From assembly GCF_041381155.1 (NCBI RefSeq), contig NC_091138.1, forward strand, positions 32,419,604 through 32,483,603: a stretch of 64,000 bases of DNA. The letters are read 5' to 3'. The stretch is from Argopecten irradians. Lineage: Eukaryota > Mollusca > Bivalvia > Pectinida > Pectinidae. The position numbers and the translations under genes are program-made. The notes under the pieces were generated by a model that was not told the DNA's origin, did no database searches, and worked only from the letters and a program-made list of their open reading frames with translations. Positions 39,100-51,700 of the stretch are shown one piece after another (within the stretch, counting starts at the first letter, position 1; every line of letters starts with the position of its first letter).

Positions 39100-39330
39100 C
39101 AATGCTGCATACAAGCATTGTAATCATTTTTGTTACTCTAATGCTGCATACAGACATTATAATCATTCTTTCACTAAAATACTGCATATAAGCATTATAA
39201 TCATTCCTACAGCCCAAATACTGCATACAAGCATTATAATCATTCCTACAGCCCAAATACTGCATTACAATCGTTTCCAATGCCCTAAAAGAGCATACAG
39301 ACATTTGAGTCATACCTGATGTCTACATAC

Positions 39331-40851
39331 TGCGTGTAGGCATACGAGTTATTTCTACTGCAAAAAATGTTGCAGGAGGGACATAAGATTTGTAAATGCT
39401 GATCTCAGTCTACTGCCCATCATTGACCAGAAGGGTAGAATTTGCTATCCATATGCTAAAGATACTTCAGACCAAATAAACTAATAAAAACAGAGTTAAA
39501 ATTTAAATGTTTTATTTTATTTTAGTGTAAAAGATGGAAACCTACCAATTAATTCAGAACTAATTCCCACAGATTTGAAAGGTTTCACAATACAAAATAA
39601 AAAAAGGTTAATTATATGACAATATTTTAGCTGTATTGGTAAATGATACACAACTAAACATCACAAATAATGAGCATTGATTAAGGAAATGAGCATGAGC
39701 AACTGGTGTACAAATGTATTTTCTTTATACTGTATTTGTAACATGTTGTCCTCCAATGTCGACATAACATTGGGACTTGTTAAAAACAAATTACATGGCT
39801 GTGAAAATTTTCCATTTTATTCTATAAGTGTTGACAGAAATATGGAAGCTGATTACATAAGAATTTAATTACCCACCTTTTTGTCTATATATCACAGTAT
39901 GAATAATTCCTCTTTTATAATAAAGACAATAAAATATATCAAAAATTATTTTTTTCTCACAGATAACAAATTGTATTTCAAATCATGTTCATGCATTCAA
40001 TATGTTTTAAACCCTAGATAATATCAACTTTTAGACAAATGCTTGAATGAATTACTTGAAAATCAAATTCAAGAAATAATCATCAAAGAAGTATGTGTAC
40101 TGATAAATTAATACCATACAATCGATTCCTAAATCCGTGTGTACCAGGTATACATTATTCTATCACATCATGCCTTTGTAGCGCCAAGAGCAGGTACGGT
40201 ATGGTTGCTAATATCTGCGAGCTTTTTAATTTCACTTAATTTGCAGATTCATTAAAATTTGCGAAAATAAATATCTTGTGAAATTGATCAAAATCATGGT
40301 TTTACATGTTAGAGCCTGTCCTGTGAATCACAATTTCTAAAGCTATAAATATGATTCGCGAAACTATGAGAAAAAGTGTATCACAAAATTTTACACCTGC
40401 AAAATTGAACAACTATACACTAGCCCAAAAGCAATTCTGGTAACAACAGAAAATATTCCATGCATGAGGACCTTGAGCAAGCTAACACATATGATATTGC
40501 TTCCTTAAATTTAAATGTGTAATGAAATCCTTCTCTGAATAATTAAATTAGATTTCAACACCTTTAAATAACATTTAGATCTACCCAAGTTGGAAGATGC
40601 CATTTTCCTATTAAGAATCTCAAGACCAATAGGGCTTACATAATATTTTCATTTGTATATACCGTATTATATTCATTAAAGGGCTAATATCCATACATAC
40701 TATCATACGCTGTATTATACACAACATTATTATGTAATTGTTATATATTCAGAGGATCATTGGAACCATCTCTGATATTGATGCACTATAAAAACAGTCT
40801 GATATTTCTGATCCCAGCAGAACGATATAATAGAAGTTTGATGATAAATTG
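39331..40851. other. Gene-free stretch, probable CHMP6 3' UTR
   Basis: AT-rich with no convincing exon. The portion next to 40852 should be the 3' UTR of CHMP6 on the minus strand. No repeat family from elsewhere in the window is recognised here. Confidence 0.4.
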
Positions 40852-43800
40852 TCAAGATGCTGGTATTGCTTCTGCTTGTCTTTCCTCTTTTTGAGCTTTC
40901 CCTGAAAATAAAAGCCAAGCTTTTGATAACAAATTATCTTACAAACAACCTATAGTTTAATTAAGATACAATTAATTCTTCGTTATTTCTCTTTGGTCAA
41001 AATTTTCAAAATCTGTAGCTGTTTTGAATTTTCACTTGTTGATAGTTAGGGCTTATATGACTTAAATGTTTCTAATTTTGCAGATTAAATTCATTACTAA
41101 ATAAAACATTGAAGTAGCTCTTTCGAGCCCAGAACTTAAAGGGACAATTCACTCTGGCTAATTCTTTTACATAACAAGAAGCAAAATATGGCATAAATGT
41201 ATTGTTCTACGTTTCTTATGAAACATATAATATAAAATATTGATAAATTCCACGTCATTGTTTAATATTTTAATTCATATCGTTGAAATATCAAATCGTT
41301 GATCAATACGATTAAACAGGTACAATATGGACGCTGTACCCATACCCGAGCCAAAGTCACGCACGTTTAACAAATAAACTACATAACCACTGCGAAGGTG
41401 ATAAAATAATTTTTAGGCAAGACAATTCACCTAATAAGGTAAACACACCACTGTCAGAGCGATTTGAGCAGTTCTAGACAAAAGTTGCATTACTCTACGA
41501 GCAAGGGACAGGGTGCGGCATACAAGAAGTTCGACCACAATGTGTAATGGCGGACAGCGAGCGAGTTTGAACATCTACACACATGTCACAACCATGGGCT
41601 TTTCAGGCATATCACAGTAAAACCGACTGATCTAATTTCCATTAGAACTGGTTTTTTCCGATATATATACACATTATAATGTTCTCTTAGACTGAATTGT
41701 CCTTTTAATACTTTATTTTGAATGCTATCAGATTCTGTCTTTGCATATTAGCATTAGGTAGTAGGTAGGTATTGATTTTGACATCAAGTATTTACGAGTG
41801 TAACATCAGAGTTTTCAGAGAAAACATCACAAGTTTTAGTCGCAAAATAATGACGTCGAAATTGAACCGATCAACAAGGGAGGTAACTCTGTAATATGCA
41901 AAGATGGAAAACTCTTCAATATCATTTATCTTACTCTTCTCTTTTTGAACTTCTGGTAGTTCGTCTGTAGGCACATCTGGTAAAGCAATGTCTTGCTGTA
42001 ATAAATAGAAATATTTAGGTGTTACCATCTCACCATTTATTTTCTTTCATTGCTGGCAGATGTGTCTAAAATGGCTTTGTGACTATGGAGAACCAACATG
42101 AAAAATTTCTACCTTTTCCTTATAAGAAATAGCAGTGTCACAATTTTCACATTGTCTGATTGACAATGATATTTTGTGTTGATCAATTCCAAAATGGAAT
42201 ACATATATCAACAATGGATCAGAGATACCAGTAACCTATACAGAAATAATACATTAATAAATATTAACTCAAAACAACCATGATAATTAATATTACCGGT
42301 AAAGTTTTAGTAAATTACCTTTGTTAGTTCATCTAGTTCAGCTAAGACGTCCTCTTCATCGTCCTCGGTCAATCCTCCAGCTAATAAGTCATCTATCTCC
42401 TAGTTGAGGAAGAATTAAGAAATTATCAAACTGTGACATGTATCATAAAGTAAATCAAGTCATGTGTATAGCTTCTTGCACAATCTGGATTATAGTACCG
42501 GTAAACATAATAATTTTCTAAAAGGCTCATTAAATATGCTCCACCGCTGACAAATGATATTTTTTCACTGTCAAAAACAGGAGCAGATGATTTAGTATTT
42601 TTCTTCAGTTACAAAAGTTACTTACTTTACATCATTACTATCATTGAAAAGCTTGAGCTTCTAATTTTACTTTAAATTAAAAATATTAAAAATAATTAAT
42701 TACATCCCGAAAAAATTCTGTGGCACTATATGCTATATGGAATGTAGTACTGTTTGTGCATGCACCAAAGAGAAATCAAATGATGAATATAATTTCTGCT
42801 CTGTCGGCGGTGGAGCTTCTTTAAGGTTTTTGCAAATTGCTGTTATATGTACCCACTCCTTATTTTGATACGTTTTATCAGAATAACCACAGGTTTTGTA
42901 TGGTTGGCATAGTACTTTACAAATTTGTTTGAATAATCTTACACTATCTCCTTCTTTCCAAATAAAATAATGCCTTAGATGTCCCATGATAAGGCTGCAA
43001 TATATGGCAGTTATCTCTGTGGTACAGATGTTTACATTTTTTTTTACAAAATTATCTGCCCTTGCCAGTAGTGTTTGGTTGTGATATATGTATAAAAGAT
43101 GTATGTCACATATAGGGAAAACAAGACAAGTTTACCTCACAAATTAATGACACCACAATCAATATCAACACACAAGGGACAATAACTCTGTATTCATATT
43201 ATGCAAAGACAGGATATGTTCTTATGCAAATTTACAACATAGTGTACTGACAAAATTCTGCTAGCTCCAGATACATGTCCTTATCTACAAACTTAAGTCA
43301 AATTTTTACATTACGTTATTAAGGAAAAACAAATATTTACCCTCTGGTATTCTATAGACTCTTGTGTTTCATCCATCAGTTTTTCTACATCTTCAATTGA
43401 CATAAGCTGAAAGACAAAACAAAAATCAATAATAAAAGCATGGCCCACAATGACATTGTCTATAATTATGTTTAATTTCCATTTACAGAATTATTTTACT
43501 GTTACATTTAATTGTGATATTGTTAGTAAAAGTCTGTCGAATGAAAGGAAAAGTAGGGTAAGCCAACTTTCCTTAATGTACAATGAATTTCACAAATTTC
43601 ACAATCACAGTTAATTACCTAGCAGCAAAAGTTCATCTTTGCGAACAAATGTCTACCACACCAATATTAAATGTTCAATTTATATGAATCTGAAGAAGTT
43701 AATATTTGTAAATTTATTTTTAAGCAGAAAACATGAATTGTATTAATTTACAGTATCTTTTGAGCAACTTCTATGAAGCATATAAGTTTGTTGATATATC

Positions 43801-46644
43801 TCCTAACCATACTTTTCCAGTAACCTGATTAAATATAAGTATGATTTAAACAAAATGTTTCATATTTACCTGGTGTAGCTTTTTGAGTGACTCATTTCCT
43901 GCCTTTAATCCTTCAAAGACCTTGGCCTCAATTTGAGCAAATTCAAGGTCATGCACCTGAAGAAAAATAAATCAAATCCCTGTTAAAAAGTTGATTAAAA
44001 ACTAATACTAGCCATTTAGCCTATTTCTAAGAGATTTGGCTAATAGGACAAATAGTATTTTCATTGGATTTTTAGCATTGAAGTGTGTCTATGAGTTAGC
44101 TAATAAAGTTCAACTGAATCTTAGTTTTAAAATATTTTCACAAAATTTAGCCCCAAAAAAATTGCAACTATGTAATACATGAAGGTGAAAAACAAAGAAA
44201 AAGAAGGAAAAAATCGGGGCCGCACAATTTTATGCAAATAACCAAATTATCAAATTATTCGAATAACCGTTATGCGATTAAGTGGAGTCCACTGCATGCA
44301 AGTTTATATGTATTTACCAGCTGTTCTATATTTTCCAACTGCCCATCAGTTTTCTCTATTAGAGACTCTTGGAACCTTTTCTTCCTCAACATAAGCTTTG
44401 CTTTACTGCAATAAAATGCAAAATGTATCATCGTATTTCTTATCTATTATCATTGCATCATAACAAGTACATATGTAACTGGTATCCTTGTAACTGTTTA
44501 AGGTATAGAAACATTAAGTAAATGATTAACAAGAGGCCGAAAGGGCCTGTATCATTCACCTGGTTTTTTTTAAGTAATTATCACAAAGACTCTTACATCA
44601 TTTGTACAATTTTGAATTTTGAATCCCACCCTATAAGGATGCTACCATTGCATTATAAGTGCTATCCCACGCTTAATTTCAGAGAAGAAGTCATTTATAT
44701 GGAAATAGCCAAAGTGACCCCTTTTGACCCCGCCCTTCAGGCCCTCGGGGGGCCAGCCCCATCATTTACTCACCCTATAAGGATGCTACCATTGCATTAT
44801 GAGTGCTCTCTCATGCTTAGTTGCACAAAATAAGTTGTTTATTTAAGCAATAAACTGTTACCAGATTGGACATACAGTTGATACGAAGCCCATTCGGAAG
44901 GAAGATAAATAAAATGGCGCCCGTTTGGGCGCGATGAATATTTATCTTTCGGACTGATTGGCTTCATATCAACTGTATGTACAATCTGGTAACAGTTTAT
45001 TACTTATATTTCCATTACGATCAATCAAATTCAAAACTACACACGTATATCCTTTAAATTTCCCGCTTGCGCTAGTGTTGACGTCACCAAGTTCAATAGA
45101 CGGAACAGCAATAGCATCAGCTTCTCAATATAGTTCAACACAAAACGGTTTGAAACAAGCGAACAAATGAAAATTATGCGATGACGTTTTTTAATACAAG
45201 TGATTTTGTCAACACGATAATACTATTAGATTTCATAGACTACACAACTTTAAAACCACTTTTGAAATTATTTGACCGTTATGTATAGGCGTAAGTATAC
45301 ATTGAATACATTGTCAGTGACGCGGCGGAAACGTTAAATATTCATATGCTTGACCAGATTGGAGTTCATAGCCAGATATTGCCCATCTTGTTTAACATAG
45401 ATTAAACGGGAAACTGAAAGTAGAATGGAAATATATTGAAATAGCCAAATTAACCCCTTTTGACCCGTCCTTCAAGCCCCATCTTTTGTACAATTTTGAA
45501 TCCCCACCCTATAAGGATGCTACCATTGCATTATGGGTGTTATCCCATGCTCAGTTTCAGAGAAGAAGTCATTTAATTGGAAATAGTCAAATTGACCCTT
45601 TTGACCCAATCCTCAGGCCTCTGGGGGGTCAGCCCCATCATTTGTACAATTTTCAGTCAGTAGCCCATAAGAATCTACCAGTCAAATTTAGTTGAAATCC
45701 GACCAGCGGTTATGGAAAAGAAGGTGATTGTTGACGGACAGACGGACGCCGGATGACGGACGACAGACGCCAGACGCCGGACCCCACATGCCAGACGCCC
45801 ACGGTATGGCATAAGCTCACTTTGGTCCTTCGGACCAGGTAAGCTAATAATGATAAATTAGTTAAATATCTGAAAACAGAGGTAACTATTGAATGTAAAA
45901 AGGACAAATTATTGAAAACATTTCTGAGATGTTTAAAGGAATTGTAAAAATATTACCCTTGGTAATATACTGTGTGATTATAGTACAGTCAAATCAAAAC
46001 TTAAATTCAGCGAGCCACAATTTATCCAAGCATTTTTGTTAGGTTTAGTTGAATCCCAACAAAATAGAAAGGGTCTTCAAGTTAAATAAGATAAGTTAAT
46101 GAGGCTCAACTGTACTGTAAAAACCCATGTGTACCTCTTTTTGCCATCATGTAGTAGCTGCTTGGCCACCTGTCGATCTTTTTCAATCTGTACTAATATT
46201 TTCTTCTGATACTGTTTCAGTTTATCTCTTTGCTGTTTTAATTGCTGAAAGCAGAAGCGAAAAAAATTGCTAAGGGTGACACAATGAATTTGATTGAATA
46301 TGCATGTAACATCACTAATACGGTAAAATAAATACACTGTAAATGATAACAGCTAGTTCAGGTAATTTTGAAATCATATTCATGTTCACTCGTTCTTGTT
46401 CTTATGGCCAAGACAACATATAAGCTATATCTATTTGTAATATTTATCATTATTTCCATCAAAAATGTTTCTAAACTAGGCAGTCAGTGTTTTATAAATG
46501 TTTTGTATGTATAGGTTTAGACTACAAAGATTTAAACTGATCCTCCCTACAAAATGTCACAAGATAGTAAATTACCAAAACAGCTTTATCCTGTTCCGTG
46601 ACCCTAGATGGCGGTTTCTTTGGTTTTGAAGATGATCTGCCCAT
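40852..46644 (-). CDS. CHMP6: ESCRT-III subunit CHMP6 (VPS20), 8 coding exons
   Basis: Exons in transcript order: 46644-46576, 46244-46135, 44405-44318, 43956-43870, 43406-43341, 42399-42319, 41995-41935 and 40901-40852. Phases agree, giving 203 aa, close to the usual ~200. By family knowledge it links ESCRT-II to CHMP4 polymerisation on endosomes during multivesicular body sorting and membrane scission. The N-terminus MGRSSSKPKK keeps Gly2 and Ser6, fitting N-myristoylation. RVTEQDKAVLQLKQQRDKL matches human CHMP6 almost exactly. The basic first helices are followed by MSIEDVEKLMDETQESIEYQ and the acidic LTEDDEEDVLAELDELTK. Intron 2 carries a Helitron-like element and intron 7 a TTAA MITE. 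A non-coding first exon probably lies at about 47192-47275. Confidence 0.96.
41136..41708. mobile_element. TTAA-flanked MITE (GGGACAATTCA family), copy 1
   Basis: TTAAAGGGACAATTCACTC mirrors GACTGAATTGTCCTTTTAA. About 570 bp, non-coding, in CHMP6 intron 7. The copy at 61028-61593 is in the same orientation and highly similar throughout. Confidence 0.85.
42530..42824. mobile_element. TTAA-flanked MITE (GCTCCACCGCTGAC family), copy 1
   Basis: TTAAATATGCTCCACCGCTG mirrors GTCGGCGGTGGAGCTTCTTTAA-type sequence. About 295 bp, in CHMP6 intron 5. The second copy, at 62197-62562, shares the interior (CAGTTACAAAAGTTACTTAC) and is longer. Confidence 0.85.
44528..45847 (+). mobile_element. Helitron/HINE-like element in CHMP6 intron 2 with nested insertion
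   Basis: It starts AACAAGAGGCCGAAAGGGCC and ends with a CGGACGxx microsatellite-like stretch, the hairpin GGTCCTTCGGACC, AGGTAAG and CTAA. Monomers containing CCACCCTATAAGGATGCTAC and TTGACCC flank an unrelated block (~44849-45435) that begins with a palindrome, so another element inserted into it. Confidence 0.75.
44849..45001. repeat. Near-perfect 153-bp palindrome
   Basis: AATAAACTGTTACCAGATTG is mirrored by CAATCTGGTAACAGTTTATT, and the arms continue inward through CATACAGTTGATACGAAGCC. The centre AAATGGCGCCCGTTTGGGCG is itself GC-rich and partly palindromic. It could fold into a long hairpin and is probably a foldback MITE or one arm of a larger element. Confidence 0.85.
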
Positions 46645-47270
46645 ATTTTTATTCTTCTATCAAGACAATTTTCATGCAAATTTCCTCATTCTCTTGAAAA
46701 TCTGTAGTAAACAAAAATATCGAAAAAAATAAGTTGACAAAATTATACATGCAGATAATGTGTAACTGATCTACCTTTTTCCCCACTAATTTTTTTTCCT
46801 TATTCCAAAGACGTATATTCTCACTTATAAATCCTTGGTTATTCTCATGGTTGGTAATTTATGAAAATTAAAACACAAATAAAATTAAAACAAAAATGTT
46901 GTTACACTAATTTTTTATATCACTCTTAAACAGTCTTTGCTTTTATAATAGACATTTTAAGTGGACATGATGACACGTAAAGTGTGAAGGATAAAGGGGT
47001 TAAACCAGAAACATATATTAGATGTGGCTAAACGGGTGGAATCATGCAATGTTACAAGTCCCTGTGTACAGCAATGCCAGTATTGACAGGTGACTGGATA
47101 TGATAGACAGTAGGATTCTGTTGACTATTTATGAAGGGGAGCGAATAATCATCTTAAGCAGAGCAACATGTATCGCATGTAATATACTCACGCCGAATAA
47201 AACTTCTCTTGTGGAATAATGACAGCAAAATTTACATTATTTTATCGGTGGCGAAGGAGCAGTCTCTCAA

Positions 47271-47278
47271 CCGGAAGT
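47271..47278 (-). promoter_or_regulatory. ETS-type site (ACTTCCGG) at the probable CHMP6 start
   Basis: CCGGAAGT on the plus strand (ACTTCCGG in the direction of CHMP6) is the core ETS/GABP motif, common at TATA-less promoters of housekeeping genes. It sits about 80 nt upstream of a good GTGAGT donor at 47191-47186. Confidence 0.4.
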
Positions 47279-47833
47279 AGGAAACATGTTCATCTAAAAA
47301 TATGCCCCAATATTTTAACCCATGGGAAATTAACCCGGAAAATGATATATTCATCGAGGGTCATAACAAATTTATAGACAGAGAACTTGAAATATACAAC
47401 ATAGATATAATTCAGTATTCATCGGCATAAAATGTTTGCCATTCTTAAAATGGTCTTTAAAATGTGAGAACACAAACTCCATACCCCATTTTAATAGCCC
47501 GCAAGAAGCGACGTCGATGGATCCCGCAGCCCGGGCACCTGTGCAATGGATAGGCCTAGTTATACTGAGGATCCAATAATGTAATTTTGGCGATTATCGA
47601 CGAATGGCCGACATCTGACTGTACACTTATTTTATATCGCCCATTTGCATACAGTACCGGTAATATCCTGTTAAACAAACCATGGTAGAATACCGCTTTC
47701 AGAGACATCCAAGTCCCTGTGATTAATGTATGTATCTATATCTTTGTTGGTTCTCGGCGGTATATATTACTTATATTACCAAATGTCTTTGACTTATTAG
47801 AATAACATAAATAGGGCATTAACACTACATGTA

Positions 47834-48376
47834 ATCCTCAATATTCCAGAGGTTACTATCAGAAATATTCTATCCACCTCTATATTATGTCAAAGCAAAA
47901 ATGAAGACAGTTCATGACAAAAATAACTGACCAATCACAGACCTACAGAGACTTCCTTTGATACAGTTTGATTTGGTTTTATCAGTTGAATGTCCTATTA
48001 ACAGCCAGGGTCATGTAAGGACGTGCCAGGTTTGATGGTGGAAGAAAGAGTACCCGGAGAAAAAACGCTGACCAGTGGTCAGTATCAGGCAACTGTCCCA
48101 CATGGAATTTGAATCGGCATCACAGAGGTGGAGGGCTTGTGGTTATATGTCAGGACATCTTAACCACTCGGCCACCGCGGCCCCTATTTGATAAAAGAGA
48201 GTGACATCCAACCTCAAAGCCACATAGTGTACCATTATTCAATTCTTGTAAAGTACATCAAAGGACCAAATTACTTGCTCATCTGTTGTCGCTTATACAC
48301 AGCCTTCAGTTTTTTTATGACATAACCAAGAGGTGGATATTATGACATTTGTTGTAGCCCATGGAATATCAAGGAT
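47834..48376. mobile_element. Diverged CATCCTCGATATTCC-family MITE interrupted by a SINE
   Basis: The left end ATCCTCAATATTCCAGAGGT and right end CATGGAATATCAAGGATGG are inverted counterparts resembling the TIRs at 29894-30209. Internal motifs (AAGCCACATAGTGTACC, AAAGTACATCAAA) match that family in reverse. Confidence 0.6.
47964..48185 (-). mobile_element. Full-length tRNA-derived SINE with TTTGATA target duplication
   Basis: TTTGATA occurs at 47957-47963 and 48186-48192. Read on the minus strand it starts GGGGCCGCGGTGGCCGAGTG GTTAAG, clearly derived from a Leu/Ser-type tRNA (A box), then GATTCAAATTCC as a B box. The tail ends at ATAAAACCAAAT. This is the best-preserved copy of the family. 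Confidence 0.85.
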
Positions 48377-48742
48377 GGCAAAGTGTATTCTCATTATACA
48401 CGTAGATAATTTTTAAATACAATATACATTTATTAACTTATCAGTTTAATCATTTTGGCTCTGAAAATTAAAAAGTTTAAATGTGGTAGATTGCAACAAA
48501 TGTGAGCTGATATTAACTATACACACAATATAATATTTCACAAGAGATACCCTTAGCCTTATTTCATGCTTTGTCACCAGTACATCATTGTAATTGGTAT
48601 TTAACTTTGCTAGATCAGAATGGCAGTATGTTTGAGCTTTGAATCAAATCTAGTTCATCCATGTAATTGACCAGATGCATTTTCTATAAGAGTTTTTTTA
48701 TGTCTGTTGTAGATTTGAAAGGATTTGTTCAAAAAAGTGACA

Positions 48743-51700
48743 ATGGAAGTTCCTGTTCTGACAAGCCTGTTGGTAATTTGTTTACTGATATTTCATGTAT
48801 GTGATTGTGTGGACTTACCCAGGGTGGAAAGAACTTTGATAAAAAATGGTTTTCATAGGTGAGTACAAGTTTTTCATAAAAATTACTTTTTTTTTGTCTC
48901 AGGCCACTGGTATTTAGTTTCATCACCAATATGCTGATACATATCATTATTATTTCATGTTATAAAAAAGGAACAACTTCCACTACATCACAGATACAGG
49001 GAAAATCATTAAATTAACAGGATAGTGTTATACAAGGGGGAGATAATTCTTATGTAACCTTAATTGTTGATCATTTATAGTTGCTGTTCTGAAGTTATTC
49101 ATGGTAGATCTCATAAATGATGGCTATTGATTGGGGGGGGGGGGGGTTATCCTAGAAATTAATTATATCTGTCGATTGGACGTAAATAGGGAAAATATTC
49201 CTTAAAACTTTTATTTGAAGCTATACAGGGGAGATAATCCTAAACAACATTTGTAGCTGGTGCTTGGAAATTATATAAGGGATCTAGCTTTTGATTAGAA
49301 GTTATACATGACTGATTTAATTACTACATTACCGCCTGCATCACTATCTGTAACTAAGCTTTGTCTCAGTAACTAAAGGTAGTGTTCTGTGATTATTATT
49401 GGAGATAATCCTGAAAACCTTTGGAGACCATTTGCAAATTTACTTTAAAGCTGTTGATAAGATGTTAAGAAAAAGGACTAGTTTATCATAGGAAAATAAA
49501 TCCTTTTTGACTTATTGATATAGAAATACATTTCTTATTACTAAATGTTTTTCATTTTTCATCAACAGAGAATTAACAACAAAAATAACATTTGGAAGAT
49601 CTCTCTTCAAAAATGTGTCAAACTGTGATGTGATGTTGCTAGAGTTACTTCCCCCTGGTGCCTATATTGATCCCTTTCAGATGAGATCACTTCGGGAGTT
49701 TGGTGGTCCTAAGGTATGTTTTTATCGAATAAATATTTTTCTGCTTAATATGGCCCAATTACATAAGAAAATTGATTGCTGTTTTTTTTTTTCTTCTTCT
49801 CTCGATGATTTTCATTTGTTTCCTTAATCTGCTAAACTTCAATACCTGCCTATGTTATTAGGCTTTTTTAATTTTTTTTTGTTTTGTTTATATAAGGCCA
49901 AAATTTTTTTTTTAAAGCATTACGATATACCGTAGGCATGTTTAGCGGACTATTGTTTCTTTAGTTAATTATTATTTTTTGCCTACTGTGATGAATAATT
50001 CAAATAATCATCTGATACATCTGTCCATAAACAAATATATTACATGTACTATTATTTCTCAGAATATGTTGAAGGTATCTTCTAGATTCCCGTTGGTTCC
50101 TTAGTTATTCACAGTCTATCTCGGCACCAACCTGAAAGCAAATTGGGAGTAACGAGAGAGTGAAAGGAAACCCAAATTTCAAATTTGTTCAACAGGTCAA
50201 TTAATCATGTCACTTATATGAATGAATTTTTAGGTCATCTGACCCGTAGTCATCGTGATTCATCCGACGTCGCCCGCCGCCCGTCTTGCGTAAACTTTTT
50301 CCTTTAAAACGCTACTCCTCCTTAACCGCTAAGCGGATTTCATCCGTATTTGATGTGAAACATCATTGGGGAAGGACAATCATATTTTTTATAAATGAGC
50401 CTGATCAGACCCCTAGGGGCTGAGGGGTGGGGCCCAAAAGGGCAAATTTTCTTAGTTTTAGCTTTAAAAACCTACTCCTCCTTCATCCTTGAATGGATTT
50501 CATCCATATTTGGTGTGAAACATCATTGGGGACAGACAATCATATTTTATATAAATAAGCTAGGTCCGACCCCTAGGGGCTGAGGGGTGGGGCCCCAAAA
50601 GGGCAAATTTTCTTAATTTTAGCTATAAAACCCTACTCCTCCTTCATCCTTGAATGGATTTCATCCATATTTGGTGTAAAACATTATTGGGGAAAGACAA
50701 TTATATTTTATATAAATCAGCGTGGTCAGACCCATAGGGGCTGAGGGGTGGGGCCCCAAAAGGGCAAATTTTCTTAATTTTAGCTATAAAACCCTACTCC
50801 TCCTTCATCCTTGAATGGATTTCATCCATATTTGGTGTAAAACATTATTGGGGAAAGACAATTATATTTTATATAAATCAGCGTGGTCAGACCCATAGGG
50901 GCTGAGGGGTGGGACCCCAAAAGGGCAAATTCTCTTAATTTTAGCTTTAAAATCCTACTCCTACTTCATCCTTAAATGAATTTTATCCATATTTGGTGTA
51001 AAACATTATTGGGGAAAGACAATTATATTTTATATAAATCAGCGTGGTCAGACCCATAGGGGCTGAGGGGTGGGGCCCCAAAAGGGCAAATATTCTCAAT
51101 TTTAGCTGGCCCACTTCCTGTTTTCAGGTTTCGGTCTCCGATCTCAATGAAAATTGGTCTATAGTTTTATAGGGTTTTAATTGATGCCGAACAACATGCT
51201 AACATTTTCGTAAAGATTTTGGTATTCCAAGATGGCCGCTGGCCCACTTCCTGTTTTAAGGTTTCAGTCTCCGATCTTAATGAAAATTGGTCTATAGGGG
51301 TTTTAATTGATGCCAAACAACATGCAAACATTTTCGTAAAGATTTTGGTATTCCAAGATGGTCGCTGGCCCATTTCCTGTTTTCAGTCTTCGATCTCAAT
51401 GAAAATCGGTCTATAGGGGTTTTAATTGATTCAGAAGGGGGAATTTTAGGTAAGGACAATCATATTTTATAAAGGACCGAGGTAAGACCCATGGGGATAG
51501 TAGGACGGAGGTCCAAAATGGGAGCTTTGCTGAAATTTGGCTTTAAAATCTGGCTCCTATTTTTTTAATCCTTGAATGGGTTTCGACCATATATGGATGA
51601 AGGGCTACCAAGTTTGTTCAACAAATGACATTTACATATTTCAGAAACTTGCATATTCAACTTAGGAGTTCCTTGTATTGTTTATATTAATCGTTAACCA

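Larger units (their letters stand above)
32060..39330. repeat. 39-bp minisatellite array of about 7 kb
   Basis: The consensus unit is GCATTATAATCATTCCTGTT GCCCTAATGCTGCATACAA (39 bp), repeated roughly 180 times. It is interrupted by a MITE at 32474-32775, a stretch of unrelated sequence to about 32975, and a MITE fragment at 39021-39099. The flanks (32.1-34.0 and 38.8-39.3 kb) are diverged, while 34.1-38.7 kb is much more uniform. Each unit contains the stem-loop AATGCT-GCATACA-AGCATT. Because 39 is divisible by three, several frames on both strands stay open (for example repeated SIIIIPVALMLHT or CCPNAAYKHYNHS). Scattered 1-bp unit changes shift the frame, and no splice or start context is seen, so I read it as non-coding. 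Confidence 0.9.
46645..48742. other. Intergenic region between divergent CHMP6 and PIGX
   Basis: On the minus strand a CTACAG acceptor near 46704 and a GTGAGT donor at 47191 suggest a non-coding CHMP6 first exon (~47275-47192). A diverged MITE with a SINE inside it fills 47834-48376. I see no other coding exon. The PIGX promoter should be in 48.4-48.74 kb. Confidence 0.5.

Noticed and set aside
32975-39330. CRISPR array
   Set aside because: The 39-bp units are contiguous with no unique spacers, the genome is clearly animal, and there are no cas genes. It is a minisatellite.
47964-48185. tRNA-Leu/Ser gene on the minus strand
   Set aside because: The head is tRNA-like, but the body, A/T-rich tail and TTTGATA target duplication show it is a SINE.
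49132-49146. G-run as a functional G-quadruplex
   Set aside because: It is a simple poly-G tract in PIGX intron 1, with no other G-runs to form a typical quadruplex.
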